From Acetofilamentum sp. (GTDB lineage: Bacteria > Bacteroidota > Bacteroidia > Bacteroidales > DYOH01): a DNA stretch of 59,184 nucleotides. A program made the position numbers and the translations under genes. The notes below the pieces were generated by a model, which did not search any database, was not told the origin of the DNA, and saw only the letters and a list, made by a program, of their open reading frames with translations. The stretch spans positions 1 to 59,184 of the forward strand of contig DYOH01000012.1 of the NCBI GenBank assembly GCA_020720625.1, read 5' to 3'. The first letter of the stretch is position 1. Each line of letters starts with the position of its first letter. Shown here piece by piece: positions 17,571-25,743 of the stretch.

Positions 17571-17728
17571 CCCGCATGTATTACCTCGCTATTTCGACTG
17601 CTGGTTTCTTGTCCGAATCGGGCATTTTTTTCAAGGATTACCACATCGGCAAAAGTTTTTGATAATTCACAAGCCAAAGCAAGTCCAATTACTCCGGCAC
17701 CTACTATACTAATCTGAAAATCGGCCAT
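17567..17728 (-). pseudogene. Truncated FAD-dependent oxidoreductase (LhgO-like N-terminus)
   Basis: From the ATG at 17728 this reads 53 codons: MADFQISIVGAGVIGLAL, an FAD-binding GxGxxG strand, then VVILEKNARFGQETSSRNSE and VIHAG. The SSRNSEVIHAG motif is characteristic of L-2-hydroxyglutarate oxidase (LhgO/YgaF) and relatives, which have about 400 residues. The frame ends at a TGA inside the palindromic element, so about 350 codons are missing. A TAATTTTG promoter box (17754-17761, minus strand) is still present upstream. The rest of the gene is not in the window. Confidence 0.8.
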
Positions 17729-17804
17729 TTTGTCCAAGCATTTTTATCAAAATCAAAATTATAAATAATTAGGATAAATATTGATAAAAATATCATAAGG
17801 TATT

Positions 17805-18203
17805 TTATTGTCTTGGCTGATATTGATTTGCGTAGAAAAGGCTAATGAGCATAAATAATAAACTGATGGCGGCAAAACCCCAAACAAGGACAGGCGAGAT
17901 GCTCCATTGACCTAAGCCTGTGCTTAGGAATTCGAAGAAATGGGTAAGCCTGAATTTGGCCGGGAGAATATATTTTGGCGTACTAAAGATGCCATAAACG
18001 AAGATGGCAATGAAAACACCCATTATTATAAACCAGCCATGCTTGCTTACTAGTGGCTCATAATGAAGCTGTTTTTCTTTGGCAGCCAAAATTTCTATTT
18101 TTTTTATGGTGTTGAGAGTAAAATGCTCCGATGGCGAAAGCAAGTTATTCTTACCAAGGCTGTCATTTAATAGATTATCAATGGAGCTATGCTGATTATT
18201 CAT
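17805..18203 (-). CDS. Membrane protein partnered with the ECF sigma factor
   Basis: The product is about 132 residues from the ATG at 18203 (MNNQHSSIDNLLND). It has a polar N-terminal half of about 60 residues and two membrane helices (WFIIMGVFIAIFVYGIF and VLVWGFAAISLLFMLISL). Its start overlaps the end of the sigma gene by 8 bases, implying translational coupling. By position and shape it could be an anti-sigma factor, but no ZAS zinc motif (HxxxCxxC) is present, so this is inference. Confidence 0.65.
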   Translation of the reverse strand: MNNQHSSIDNLLNDSLGKNNLLSPSEHFTLNTIKKIEILAAKEKQLHYEPLVSKHGWFIIMGVFIAIFVYGIFSTPKYILPAKFRLTHFFEFLSTGLGQWSISPVLVWGFAAISLLFMLISLFYANQYQPRQ

Positions 18204-18768
18204 AATAGTCAAATTTAATAAATTGTGATGAATTTTCCAGTTGTTTCTGAAGAAAATTTCTGCTGCGATGCAGTTTTACTTTGGCGTTGTTCTCTGTAAT
18301 GCCAACTACAGAAGCAATTTCTTTGAGCGATAGTTCATCAAAATAAAACAAAGAAACGATAAAACGCTCTTCTTCGGGGAGTAATAGTAATAGTTTCTGA
18401 ACAAAAGCTTGTTGTTCGGTTTGCACAATATTTTCATCAATAGCTTTCATGTAGGAATTTTGCGTTTCAATGGCCACATTTTCATGTTTCTTCTTTCGAT
18501 TTTCGTCTGCTTTAAGCCTGTCTACAGAAATATGGTAGCATATTTTGTAAAGCCAGGTTGAGAATTTGGCTTTTCCCTGAAATTGCTTCATAGATTTGAA
18601 TGCCTGAATAAATACATCCTGTGCCGCCTCTTCTGCTTCTTCGCGTTGTTGCAAAATACGCATGGCCAGAGTAAAAACCCTGGCTTTATGCAGGTTTATT
18701 AGCTTTTCGAAAGCTTTCAAATCTCCTTTTTGCGACTGTGCTATGTATATTTGTTCTTGTTTGTCCAT
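18196..18768 (-). CDS. ECF-type RNA polymerase sigma-70 factor
   Basis: The product is 190 residues with both ECF regions. Region 2 runs from about residue 20 to 90 (AEEAAQDVFIQAFKSM, FSTWLYKICYHISVDRLK). Region 4 is near 125-180 (LLPEEERFIVSLFYFDELS, EIASVVGITENNAKVKLHRS). It would direct RNA polymerase to a small regulon. A membrane-protein gene overlaps its 3' end and a divergent DUF6249-like membrane protein lies upstream. The inducing signal is unknown. Confidence 0.92.
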   Translation of the reverse strand: MDKQEQIYIAQSQKGDLKAFEKLINLHKARVFTLAMRILQQREEAEEAAQDVFIQAFKSMKQFQGKAKFSTWLYKICYHISVDRLKADENRKKKHENVAIETQNSYMKAIDENIVQTEQQAFVQKLLLLLPEEERFIVSLFYFDELSLKEIASVVGITENNAKVKLHRSRNFLQKQLENSSQFIKFDYYE

Positions 18769-18831
18769 TTCTAATTATATGACTGATGTTTTGCAGGATT
18801 GGTTACAAAATCCAATTAAATAAATCACCAC

Positions 18832-18966
18832 TGTCCGATTAAAAGTTTGAGATTCCTAGCAATGCTCGGAATGACAAGCCCTTTTCCTATTTGTAACTAA
18901 CTGATTGTCATGTCGAACGCAGTGTGGAATCTTTAAAAGTAAATGGTTTTTTTATTTAGTCGGACA
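18832..18966. repeat. 135-bp imperfect palindrome with 12-bp inverted ends
   Basis: The outer arms TGTCCGATTAAA (18832-18843) and TTTAGTCGGACA (18955-18966) are inverted copies with one mismatch. Inside, GATTCC...GAATGACAA (about 18851-18877) faces TTGTCAT...GGAATC (about 18905-18931), giving a second nested inverted pair. The inner words resemble a dispersed GATTCC/GGAATGACA repeat type common in Bacteroidota intergenic DNA. It lies in the divergent spacer upstream of the sigma gene. Confidence 0.55.
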
Positions 18967-19061
18967 ATAGAGTAAAAAAATATAAAAACTTTTTTATTGA
19001 ATTTTGTAACCTAAGATAATAAATAAGGGTCAAATATTTAGAAACAATAAAATTTTAGAAA

Positions 19062-19412
19062 ATGGAACCAATAATTGTATTTGTGAGCATGTTTTTGATG
19101 ATTTTCGGTATTTCGTATTTATATCTTACTACCCGCAACAAAGAGCGCTTAGCCTTAATAGAGCGCGATAAGGATGTAAGTATTTTTATGAAAACCAATT
19201 CAGGAAAAACGCCAGCTATTTGGAAAATTATTTTGATTACGCTGGGTATGTTATCAATCGGTATCGGACTCGGTGTGTTAACGGGTAGCTTGCTTACTAT
19301 GGCAGGTATGGAGGAAGATATGGCTTTCCCATCGGCTGTTTTTCTTACCGCCGGAACGGCTTTATTGCTTAGCTATTTCCTGATTAGAAAAATGGACAGA
19401 GAATCTTTGTAG
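19062..19412 (+). CDS. DUF6249-like small membrane protein
   Basis: The product is 116 residues with three membrane segments: an N-terminal one (IIVFVSMFLMIFGISYLYL), one near residue 55 and one near 92. A cytoplasmic loop with TTRNKERLALIERDKD lies between the first two. Proteins of this type are often found beside ECF sigma genes in Bacteroidota, as here. The function is unknown. An intrinsic terminator follows. Confidence 0.7.
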   Translation: MEPIIVFVSMFLMIFGISYLYLTTRNKERLALIERDKDVSIFMKTNSGKTPAIWKIILITLGMLSIGIGLGVLTGSLLTMAGMEEDMAFPSAVFLTAGTALLLSYFLIRKMDRESL

Positions 19413-19451
19413 TAATATTCGTTAAGCGTTTTGATTATTCGATTTTGAAAG

Positions 19452-19482
19452 ATCCGGTTACTAAGCGTGGCCGGATTTTTTT
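19452..19482 (+). terminator. Intrinsic terminator
   Basis: ATCCGG (19452-19457) pairs with CCGGAT (19471-19476), followed by a run of T's. It lies 40 bases after the DUF6249-like gene. Confidence 0.7.
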
Positions 19483-19575
19483 GCCTGAGACTTTTCAGTT
19501 ATAGGGCAATATTGTGGCGTAAAGCTTAAAATTTCCACAAAAAATTGTATCTTTCGCTTTTAAAAGCGCAAAATC

Positions 19576-20481
19576 ATGTCGATAGAGATAAGGGAGCTAA
19601 GCAAACATTATGGTATGCAAAAGGCGCTCGATAAAGTAGATTTTAGTATACAACCAGGCGAGATAGTTGGATTTCTTGGACCAAATGGTGCCGGAAAATC
19701 AACATTGATGAAAATAATCTGCGGCTATATTCCGCCAACGGAGGGCACTGTTTTTGTAAATGGCTTGGATGTACGTAAAAAACCTTTGGAAGTACAAAAA
19801 CTGATTGGTTATCTTCCGGAGCATAATCCCTTGTATAATGAACTTTACATAAAAGAATCTCTTGCATTTGCTGCCCGTATTCATGGCATTCGGAGAAATA
19901 TTCCTTCTTTGGTTTCAGAAATGATCAGGCTTGTTGGGTTAGAGCGTGAGCAACACAAAAAAATTGGTGCTTTATCAAAAGGTTACAGACAAAGGGTAGG
20001 GCTTGCACAAGCCTTGATACATCAACCCGGTATATTAATTCTTGATGAGCCCACTACGGGCTTGGATCCCAATCAGATTATTGAAATAAGGGATTTAATA
20101 AAGCAATTGGGGAAGGAAAAAACAGTAATGCTTTCCACGCACATTATGCAGGAGGTTGAGGCTGTGGCAGCAAAAGTAATAATTATAAATAAAGGTAAAT
20201 TGGTGGCCAACGATTCTACCCGCAATATGCAGCAAAGCCATAATAAACAAATAATTACTTTGGAGCTAAACAAAACGGCCGATGATGTTGAATTCAGCCA
20301 TCTGACAGATTTGGTGGAATTGCGCAAAATCTCAGAAATGCAATGGATTTTGGTATTTAGTTCAGAAAAAGATCCCCGTGAAACTATTTTTGATTGGGCA
20401 GTAAAGAGGAATTTGGCTGTTTTAACCTTGCTTAGGCATGATAAAACATTAGAAGAAGTGTTTCGCGAGCTTACAAAATAA
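19576..20481 (+). CDS. gldA: ABC transporter ATPase, GldA-like
   Basis: The product is 301 residues, a single ABC ATPase domain with Walker A (GPNGAGKST, near residue 35), the signature LSKGYRQRVGLAQAL near 137, Walker B (LILDEPTTGLDPNQI) and the switch His in STHIMQE. Overall it matches GldA, the ATPase of the GldAFG complex that Flavobacterium johnsoniae needs for gliding; GldA homologues are widespread in Bacteroidota, including non-gliders. The permease partners GldF and GldG are not adjacent. A TATCTTTC box 20 bases before the ATG may be its -7 element. Confidence 0.82.
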   Translation: MSIEIRELSKHYGMQKALDKVDFSIQPGEIVGFLGPNGAGKSTLMKIICGYIPPTEGTVFVNGLDVRKKPLEVQKLIGYLPEHNPLYNELYIKESLAFAARIHGIRRNIPSLVSEMIRLVGLEREQHKKIGALSKGYRQRVGLAQALIHQPGILILDEPTTGLDPNQIIEIRDLIKQLGKEKTVMLSTHIMQEVEAVAAKVIIINKGKLVANDSTRNMQQSHNKQIITLELNKTADDVEFSHLTDLVELRKISEMQWILVFSSEKDPRETIFDWAVKRNLAVLTLLRHDKTLEEVFRELTK

Positions 20482-20575
20482 GGAAATAATGATATTTATT
20501 CGCATTAATTGGCTAAAAAAAATTAGGCATAATTTTCTGTATGAAGCAATATCGTTTTTTTGAAGGCAAAATCAT

Positions 20576-20608
20576 AAAAAAATGGGCTGCTTAAAAAAGC
20601 AGCCCATT
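20576..20608 (-). terminator. Intrinsic terminator of the lipoprotein gene
   Basis: A perfect 12-bp stem (20581-20592 with 20597-20608) and 4-base loop is followed on the minus strand by T's (A's at 20576-20580). It sits 29 bases beyond the stop codon of the gene at 20637. Confidence 0.88.
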
Positions 20609-20636
20609 GGATATAATAAGTTCTGATTTCGAATGA

Positions 20637-21251
20637 TTATTCAGCAGCTACTTTGGCAACTAAATTTAATTTAGCTTTGTGCACAAAAGTGTTTAATGCA
20701 TCAACTTGTCCTTCTTTGGCAAATGCTTTTTCAACCATCACGTTAAAACCGGCTTCGGTTTTTTCGATAGCATAATTCACTTCTACACTGTCTTTGGTCA
20801 TAGCCATAACTGCAGTTGTGTCAGGAGCTAAAGTAAATGTTCCATCTTCGCAAACAACTTCAGCGTTTAAAACACTGTAAGATCCATCAGCTTTAAAAAC
20901 AAAGCTCATAGTTTCGAACATTTTGCTTACTTCAGCTTTTAAAGCTTCCGACTGAGCATCAAGAGCAGCTACAGTAGAGTCTAATTTTGCAACAGCAACA
21001 GCTTTTGCAGCTCCAACAGCAGTTTTTTCTTTGGCTTTCATTTTTTCAGTAACCATTAAAGAAGAGTCCTGAGCCAATTTAGCTTCTAAATCTGCTTTCA
21101 CAGTAGATTTGTAAAGTGTAAAATACTCATCCCAGTTTTGCAGCTCCACGCTGTTTACGTTCCAATCTCCATCAACTACAGTTCCTTGTTTGCTGCAACC
21201 CATTGCTAAAGCCATAACGGCAATCATCGAAATAAAAATCAGTTTTTTCAT
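20637..21251 (-). CDS. Lipocalin-like lipoprotein
   Basis: The product is 204 residues with a lipoprotein signal (MKKLIFISMIAVMALAMGC). The mature protein opens with GDWNVNSVELQNW and later has FVFKADGSYSVL, which resemble the start and middle strands of lipocalin-like proteins. An Ala/Lys-rich helical stretch (MKAKEKTAVGAAKAV) is inserted between them, and the function is unknown. A TACATTTG box on the minus strand at 21287-21294 is a plausible -7 element. Confidence 0.7.
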   Translation of the reverse strand: MKKLIFISMIAVMALAMGCSKQGTVVDGDWNVNSVELQNWDEYFTLYKSTVKADLEAKLAQDSSLMVTEKMKAKEKTAVGAAKAVAVAKLDSTVAALDAQSEALKAEVSKMFETMSFVFKADGSYSVLNAEVVCEDGTFTLAPDTTAVMAMTKDSVEVNYAIEKTEAGFNVMVEKAFAKEGQVDALNTFVHKAKLNLVAKVAAE

Positions 21252-21333
21252 TTTCTTGTTTACTTAAAATTGTTTTAAAAGCGGCGCAAATGTATGGCAA
21301 GTTTTGCCTCATTATTCTATTTGGCCTGAATTT

Positions 21334-21422
21334 AGTTATCAACATCTTAAATTACTGTTTAATAATATTTTATGATTTTAAGCTTAAAATTTGTATATTT
21401 TTGCTTAAAACTGTTGATAACT
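21334..21422. other. Inverted pair of DnaA-box-like 11-mers around AT-rich DNA
   Basis: AGTTATCAACA (21334-21344) and its exact complement TGTTGATAACT (21412-21422) flank 67 bases of very AT-rich DNA. TTATCAACA differs by one base from the DnaA box TTATCCACA. No dnaA gene is nearby, so this may be only regulatory or chance. Confidence 0.3.
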
Positions 21423-21545
21423 TTTGTGGGCATTGTCTATAAAGGCTTGTATTTGGTATCTACGGAAAAATGGTGAATTGAGAACCTTAGCGAATATAAA
21501 GATGATGATAATTAGTAAAAGGTAGTCGATTTTACACAGATTATC

Positions 21546-21575
21546 TTGGCTTGTTCACAAGAATCATTAACTTTG
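21546..21575 (+). promoter_or_regulatory. metK promoter
   Basis: TTG at 21546-21548 and TAACTTTG at 21568-21575 are separated by exactly 19 bases, matching TTTG-N19-TAnnTTTG at all of its core positions. It lies 32 bases before the metK ATG. No SAM riboswitch-like fold was evident in the leader. Confidence 0.75.
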
Positions 21576-21607
21576 CCACTTGAATAAAAAAAGTAAAAAT
21601 TTAAATT

Positions 21608-22888
21608 ATGGCATATTTTTTCACTTCAGAATCCGTTTCAGAAGGCCATCCCGACAAAGTAGCCGACCAAATATCGGATGCGCTATTGGACGAATTTTTA
21701 AGACAAGATCAGGAGTCGAAGGTAGCTTGCGAAACATTAGTTACCACTGGATTAACTGTACTCTCGGGCGAAGTGCGCACCGAAGCTTGGGTAGATGCTC
21801 AAACCATTGCCCGTGAGGTAATAAACAATATTGGCTATACCAAGGCTAGTTATAAATTCGACGGAAATTCGTGTGGCGTTATCTCTGCCATTCACGAGCA
21901 ATCGCCCGATATAAACAGAGGTGTGGTTCGCAAGTCGGAAGATGAGCAAGGCGCCGGCGACCAAGGAATGATGTTTGGTTATGCAGTTAAAGATACAGAA
22001 AATTATATGCCTGTTGCTCTCGATATTGCGCATAAACTGTTGCTTGAATTGGCCGCAATACGTAAAGAAGGGATACAAATGCTTTATTTAGCTCCGGATG
22101 CAAAATCGCAAGTTACCTTAGAGTACGACGATAACAATAATCCTTTGCGAATTGATGCCATAGTGGTTTCTACGCAGCACGACGATTTTGTGAAAGCAGG
22201 AAACGGTCTTAGTCAGGAACACGCCGATGAGCAAATGTTGAAAATAATATATAACGACGTAAAAAATATACTTATTCCACGTGTAATAGCGTCTTTACCT
22301 GTAAAAATTCAGGCATATTTTAAAGATGATTTTCGTTTATTTGTAAATCCCACCGGAAAATTTGTTGTTGGTGGACCACATGGCGATACCGGACTTACCG
22401 GACGTAAGATTATCGTGGATACTTACGGAGGTAAAGGGGCGCATGGTGGTGGTGCATTTTCCGGAAAAGACCCATCTAAAGTAGACCGTTCGGCGGCCTA
22501 TGCTATGCGACACATGGCCAAAAATGCGGTGGCTGCCGGTTTGGCCGAAGAAATTTTGGTCCAAGTAGCTTATGCCATTGGTGTGGCAGAACCAATGGGT
22601 ATTTATGTTAATACTTATGGAACGGCTAAAGTGGCTTTTTCCGACCGACAAATTGCCGAAAAACTTGCAAAGGTTTTCGATCTTCGTCCGGCCGCACTTA
22701 TTCGTCGTTTGAAACTAAAAAATCCAATTTATTTACCAACAGCCAGCTACGGTCATTTTGGCCGTAATCCTTATACACAAAAAGTTCCCATGAAAATTAA
22801 CGGTCAAATGACCGAAAAAGAAATCGAATTCTTTACATGGGAAAAATTAGACTTTGTTGATGCTGTGAAGAAAGAATTTGGCTTATAA
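21608..22888 (+). CDS. metK: S-adenosylmethionine synthase
   Basis: The product is 426 residues. It makes SAM from methionine and ATP and acts as a cytosolic homotetramer. The start [20 protein letters not shown] carries the methionine/ATP-binding residues. [12 protein letters not shown] and the P-loop-like [18 protein letters not shown] are also intact. Length and motifs are those of the Bacteroidota form, slightly longer than the 384-residue E. coli enzyme. It is monocistronic, with a promoter upstream and a 17-bp terminator stem downstream. Confidence 0.97.
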   Translation: MAYFFTSESVSEGHPDKVADQISDALLDEFLRQDQESKVACETLVTTGLTVLSGEVRTEAWVDAQTIAREVINNIGYTKASYKFDGNSCGVISAIHEQSPDINRGVVRKSEDEQGAGDQGMMFGYAVKDTENYMPVALDIAHKLLLELAAIRKEGIQMLYLAPDAKSQVTLEYDDNNNPLRIDAIVVSTQHDDFVKAGNGLSQEHADEQMLKIIYNDVKNILIPRVIASLPVKIQAYFKDDFRLFVNPTGKFVVGGPHGDTGLTGRKIIVDTYGGKGAHGGGAFSGKDPSKVDRSAAYAMRHMAKNAVAAGLAEEILVQVAYAIGVAEPMGIYVNTYGTAKVAFSDRQIAEKLAKVFDLRPAALIRRLKLKNPIYLPTASYGHFGRNPYTQKVPMKINGQMTEKEIEFFTWEKLDFVDAVKKEFGL

Positions 22889-22905
22889 TAAATATTGTAC
22901 TGAGC

Positions 22906-22950
22906 AAAACAAAATAAGCGGCCGAATAAGTGCCGCTTATTTTGTTTTGG
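22906..22950 (+). terminator. metK intrinsic terminator
   Basis: Arms 22906-22922 and 22932-22948 form a perfect 17-bp stem with a 9-base loop, the outer parts being A-rich and T-rich. It begins 18 bases past the metK stop codon. Confidence 0.88.
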
Positions 22951-23182
22951 GACAGGAAGATAATTTGAAACCACCTTTTTTTACAGGCTATAGACAATTT
23001 ATTACTATAGCTGATTAATTGATAATAAGCCGTGGATTGCTTATATTGTTCGGGATATATACTTTTGTTTATCATTTAACTATGGAGTTTCGGAACCTGT
23101 GCACATAATGATTTATTTTAATACAAATGGTTTTAAGCTATTGCATTGGAAATATATATGTTGCCGTATTTAAATTTTGATT

Positions 23183-24034
23183 ATGCAAGTAGATGAAAAA
23201 AAATTAGCAAATTTCCGGAGAATATTCGATTATTTGAGTACATCAAAATCGATGGTGATTACAGCTGGTGCAGGAATAGGAGTTAACAGTGGTTTAGCCG
23301 ATTATCGAGGTAATGGAGGGCAGTGGGGAACTGTGGAAGCAGAAGCAGGGAAAAGTGTTTTTGATGTTGTAAATCCAAAAATATTTAGTGAGAATCCTCA
23401 ATATGGCTGGAAATTATTTGCATCAAGGTTAATTGAATACTCAAAAACGAATCCGCATCTTGGATTTCAAATTCTACAAAATTGGATACAACTGTTTAAT
23501 CTTGATTTTTTTGTTTTAACTTCAAATATTGATAATCAGTTTCAAAAGGCTGGATTTAATGAGGACAAAATAAGAGAATTACATGGTTCAGTTTTTTATT
23601 TACAATGCAGTACTCCTTGCACAAATAGCATTTGGAAACACGATATTCAGCTGGATACAATTCTCTTGGATATTGAGCAAGGAAATTACCCGATTTGCCC
23701 TAAATGTGGGAAAATTTCACGACCAAATGTTTATATGTTTAGAGATAATACCTATCTATCCGAAATGTCGAATGAGCAAGAGTTTCGTTTTCAGGAGTTT
23801 TTAAAGAATAATGGAGATAGTCCAATGATTGTTTTCGAGATAGGGTCTGGGCCTCATGTGCAAAGTATTCGTAAGAAAACCCGAATGTTGGGAATAGAAT
23901 ATAAAGCAAAAATTGTAAGAATTAACACCCAAGATTCAAAAATTAGAGAACCCCATATAGGAATCGCTCAAGGAGCACTCGAGAGTTTAATAGAAATTAA
24001 TGAATATATTATGCAAGAAATGTCTTTAAAATAG
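23183..24034 (+). CDS. Sir2-family NAD-dependent protein (variant sirtuin)
   Basis: The product is 283 residues from the ATG at 23183; the frame also reads from a TTG at 23177. NAD-binding motifs are present in modified form: GAGIGVNSGLADYRG (residues 29-43; usually GAGISxxSGIPDFRG), TSNIDNQ (113-119), the catalytic His134 in ELHGS, and a zinc site with Cys142, 146, 172 and 175. GSGPHVQ near 227 fits the late NAD-binding loop. It could be a protein deacylase or an ADP-ribosyltransferase/NADase. It stands alone between metK and a MORN-repeat gene. Confidence 0.85.
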   Translation: MQVDEKKLANFRRIFDYLSTSKSMVITAGAGIGVNSGLADYRGNGGQWGTVEAEAGKSVFDVVNPKIFSENPQYGWKLFASRLIEYSKTNPHLGFQILQNWIQLFNLDFFVLTSNIDNQFQKAGFNEDKIRELHGSVFYLQCSTPCTNSIWKHDIQLDTILLDIEQGNYPICPKCGKISRPNVYMFRDNTYLSEMSNEQEFRFQEFLKNNGDSPMIVFEIGSGPHVQSIRKKTRMLGIEYKAKIVRINTQDSKIREPHIGIAQGALESLIEINEYIMQEMSLK

Positions 24035-24066
24035 AGATTTGCGAAATAGTTAATGCATAGAAAATT

Positions 24067-25599
24067 TTATTTAATTCTTTTTCCATCAATTTTAACTGCT
24101 TCGTCATTATGGTACAAAATTGATTTTTCGAGTATTCCTTCTTCCGAATAATATCTCCATTCTTTTTCGCGGCGCCCCATGATGTAAAACTCTTCGGCTT
24201 TTGGTTTTTCGTTTGGATAATAACTTAAATGCCAACCGTCTGGCTCATCTTGCACAAATTTGCCTTCGTATTTTAGCGTACTGTCAGCGAAGAAATATTT
24301 CCAGGTGCCGTCGCGCAGTCCATTATCATATTTTCCTACAATAATAGCTTCGCCCACTTTAAAAAGCCATTCATTGTGTCGCTCGCCCTCAGTATATTCT
24401 CCTTGCGCAATAAGCATTCCATTTTGGTCGTATTCAACAGAATTACCTTCGGTAAAGCCACGCAAATATTCATCTTCTCTTCTAAGTTCGCCATTGTCGA
24501 AATACCATTTCCATAGGCCTTGTGGCTTTCCGCTTCGATATTCGCCTTTTTGAATTATTTTATTCTGCGCATTGTAAAAAGTCCAAAGACCATTTCGAAG
24601 GTTGTTTCGGTATTCTCCTTTGGCAGTTAAATGACCTAAAGAGTCAAATTCCAACCAAAGACCTTGTCGTTGTTCTAGCGTGTCTATCATACCTCGGGCC
24701 GAAACAAATCCGGCAGAGCTATACAAAATGGCCGAATCAATTTCTCCTGTCGGTTTGAAATAGGTATGAACGCCTACTTTTTTATTTCCCTGATAGGGGC
24801 CTTTACTTTTTAGAGAGCCATCGGCATTAAGCTCTGTTTTAACCTCTACTTTATTTTCGGTATTCTCTGCTTTCTCATTCAAAAGAACACCATTTTTGTA
24901 TAATTTGGTCTCAATTATTTTTCCTCGCTCATTGTAAAACTTTATTATTCCTTCCAGTAAATTATTTTGATAAAACGCTTCCGATTTGATGGTAAAATCA
25001 TCGTAAAAAGTTTTCCAAACACCCTGTTTTTGATTCTGAGCATTATATCTGTTGATGTATTCTTTATCGTAAAGCAAATCGTTGTTGTAACGAAGGAGGG
25101 TTATTATTTCACCATTTTTATTAAACTCAAAACCCTGTCCTTGTCTTTTTCCGTCTAAATACGGAATAAGCTGATATATTTCGCCGGTAGTGTAATAATA
25201 GAATGCATTTCCTTGTTTCTTATCGTCCAGGTAAATTACTTTTTCAATTACATGATTTATGCGCACAGAATCGTCGTAGGCAGCATATCTCAAATACCAT
25301 CCGTTTTTTTTACCACTATGGTAGCTAATTTTTTCGGTGGTATCGTTGTTTTCTGCAAAAAACACCCAAATGCTGTCGAGCTGAAAATTGGTTCTTTTTC
25401 CTACCGATTTTAAATGTCCGTTTGGATAATAAGTCTTCCAATAGCCATCAGGTTGCCCATTTTTCAGGTTTCCTTCTGATGCAATTTGTCCGCCCTGATA
25501 GCGAAAAATAGAATTTCCATTGGGATTTACTTCGTTTTGACCCATCAATAAGGAGGTCATTATCAGAGTGAGGAAAAGGGATATGCCAAATTTTTTCAT
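24067..25599 (-). CDS. MORN/YwqK-repeat exported protein
   Basis: The product is 510 residues with a signal peptide (MKKFGISLFLTLIMTSLLMG). The rest is a long series of about 20-23-residue repeats of the form GxYxxGKxxGxWKxYxxNG (GLWTFYNAQNKIIQKGEYRS is one), the MORN-variant pattern in YwqK-like antitoxins and many Bacteroidota secreted proteins. It is predicted to form a long beta-solenoid-like fold in the periplasm or on the surface. The role is unknown; the repeat type is commonly linked to surface binding. Confidence 0.85.
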   Translation of the reverse strand: MKKFGISLFLTLIMTSLLMGQNEVNPNGNSIFRYQGGQIASEGNLKNGQPDGYWKTYYPNGHLKSVGKRTNFQLDSIWVFFAENNDTTEKISYHSGKKNGWYLRYAAYDDSVRINHVIEKVIYLDDKKQGNAFYYYTTGEIYQLIPYLDGKRQGQGFEFNKNGEIITLLRYNNDLLYDKEYINRYNAQNQKQGVWKTFYDDFTIKSEAFYQNNLLEGIIKFYNERGKIIETKLYKNGVLLNEKAENTENKVEVKTELNADGSLKSKGPYQGNKKVGVHTYFKPTGEIDSAILYSSAGFVSARGMIDTLEQRQGLWLEFDSLGHLTAKGEYRNNLRNGLWTFYNAQNKIIQKGEYRSGKPQGLWKWYFDNGELRREDEYLRGFTEGNSVEYDQNGMLIAQGEYTEGERHNEWLFKVGEAIIVGKYDNGLRDGTWKYFFADSTLKYEGKFVQDEPDGWHLSYYPNEKPKAEEFYIMGRREKEWRYYSEEGILEKSILYHNDEAVKIDGKRIK

Positions 25600-25690
25600 C
25601 TAATGATTATTTTTCACAATTACAAAGATAATGGAAGATGCTAGAAGAAAAAAATACTATGGTGTGATGATTTTAGAAAACCAAAAAAAA

Positions 25691-25722
25691 TGAAAACGAC
25701 TACTCATAATTGAGTAGTCGTT
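25691..25722 (-). terminator. Hairpin after the aldo/keto reductase gene
   Basis: A perfect 12-bp stem (25695-25706 with 25711-25722) and 4-base loop lies 22 bases beyond the stop codon of the gene at 25744. On the minus strand it is followed by a TTTTCATTTTTTTT stretch, fitting an intrinsic terminator. Confidence 0.75.
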
Positions 25723-25743
25723 AAATAATGTTATACCTTATAA

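Noticed and set aside
18832-18966. CRISPR-like repeat in the sigma-gene spacer
   Set aside because: The units are inverted, not direct, and there are no regular spacers or cas genes.
21252-21607. Possible SAM riboswitch before metK
   Set aside because: A promoter only 32 bases before the ATG leaves too short a leader, and no pseudoknot-like pairing was evident.
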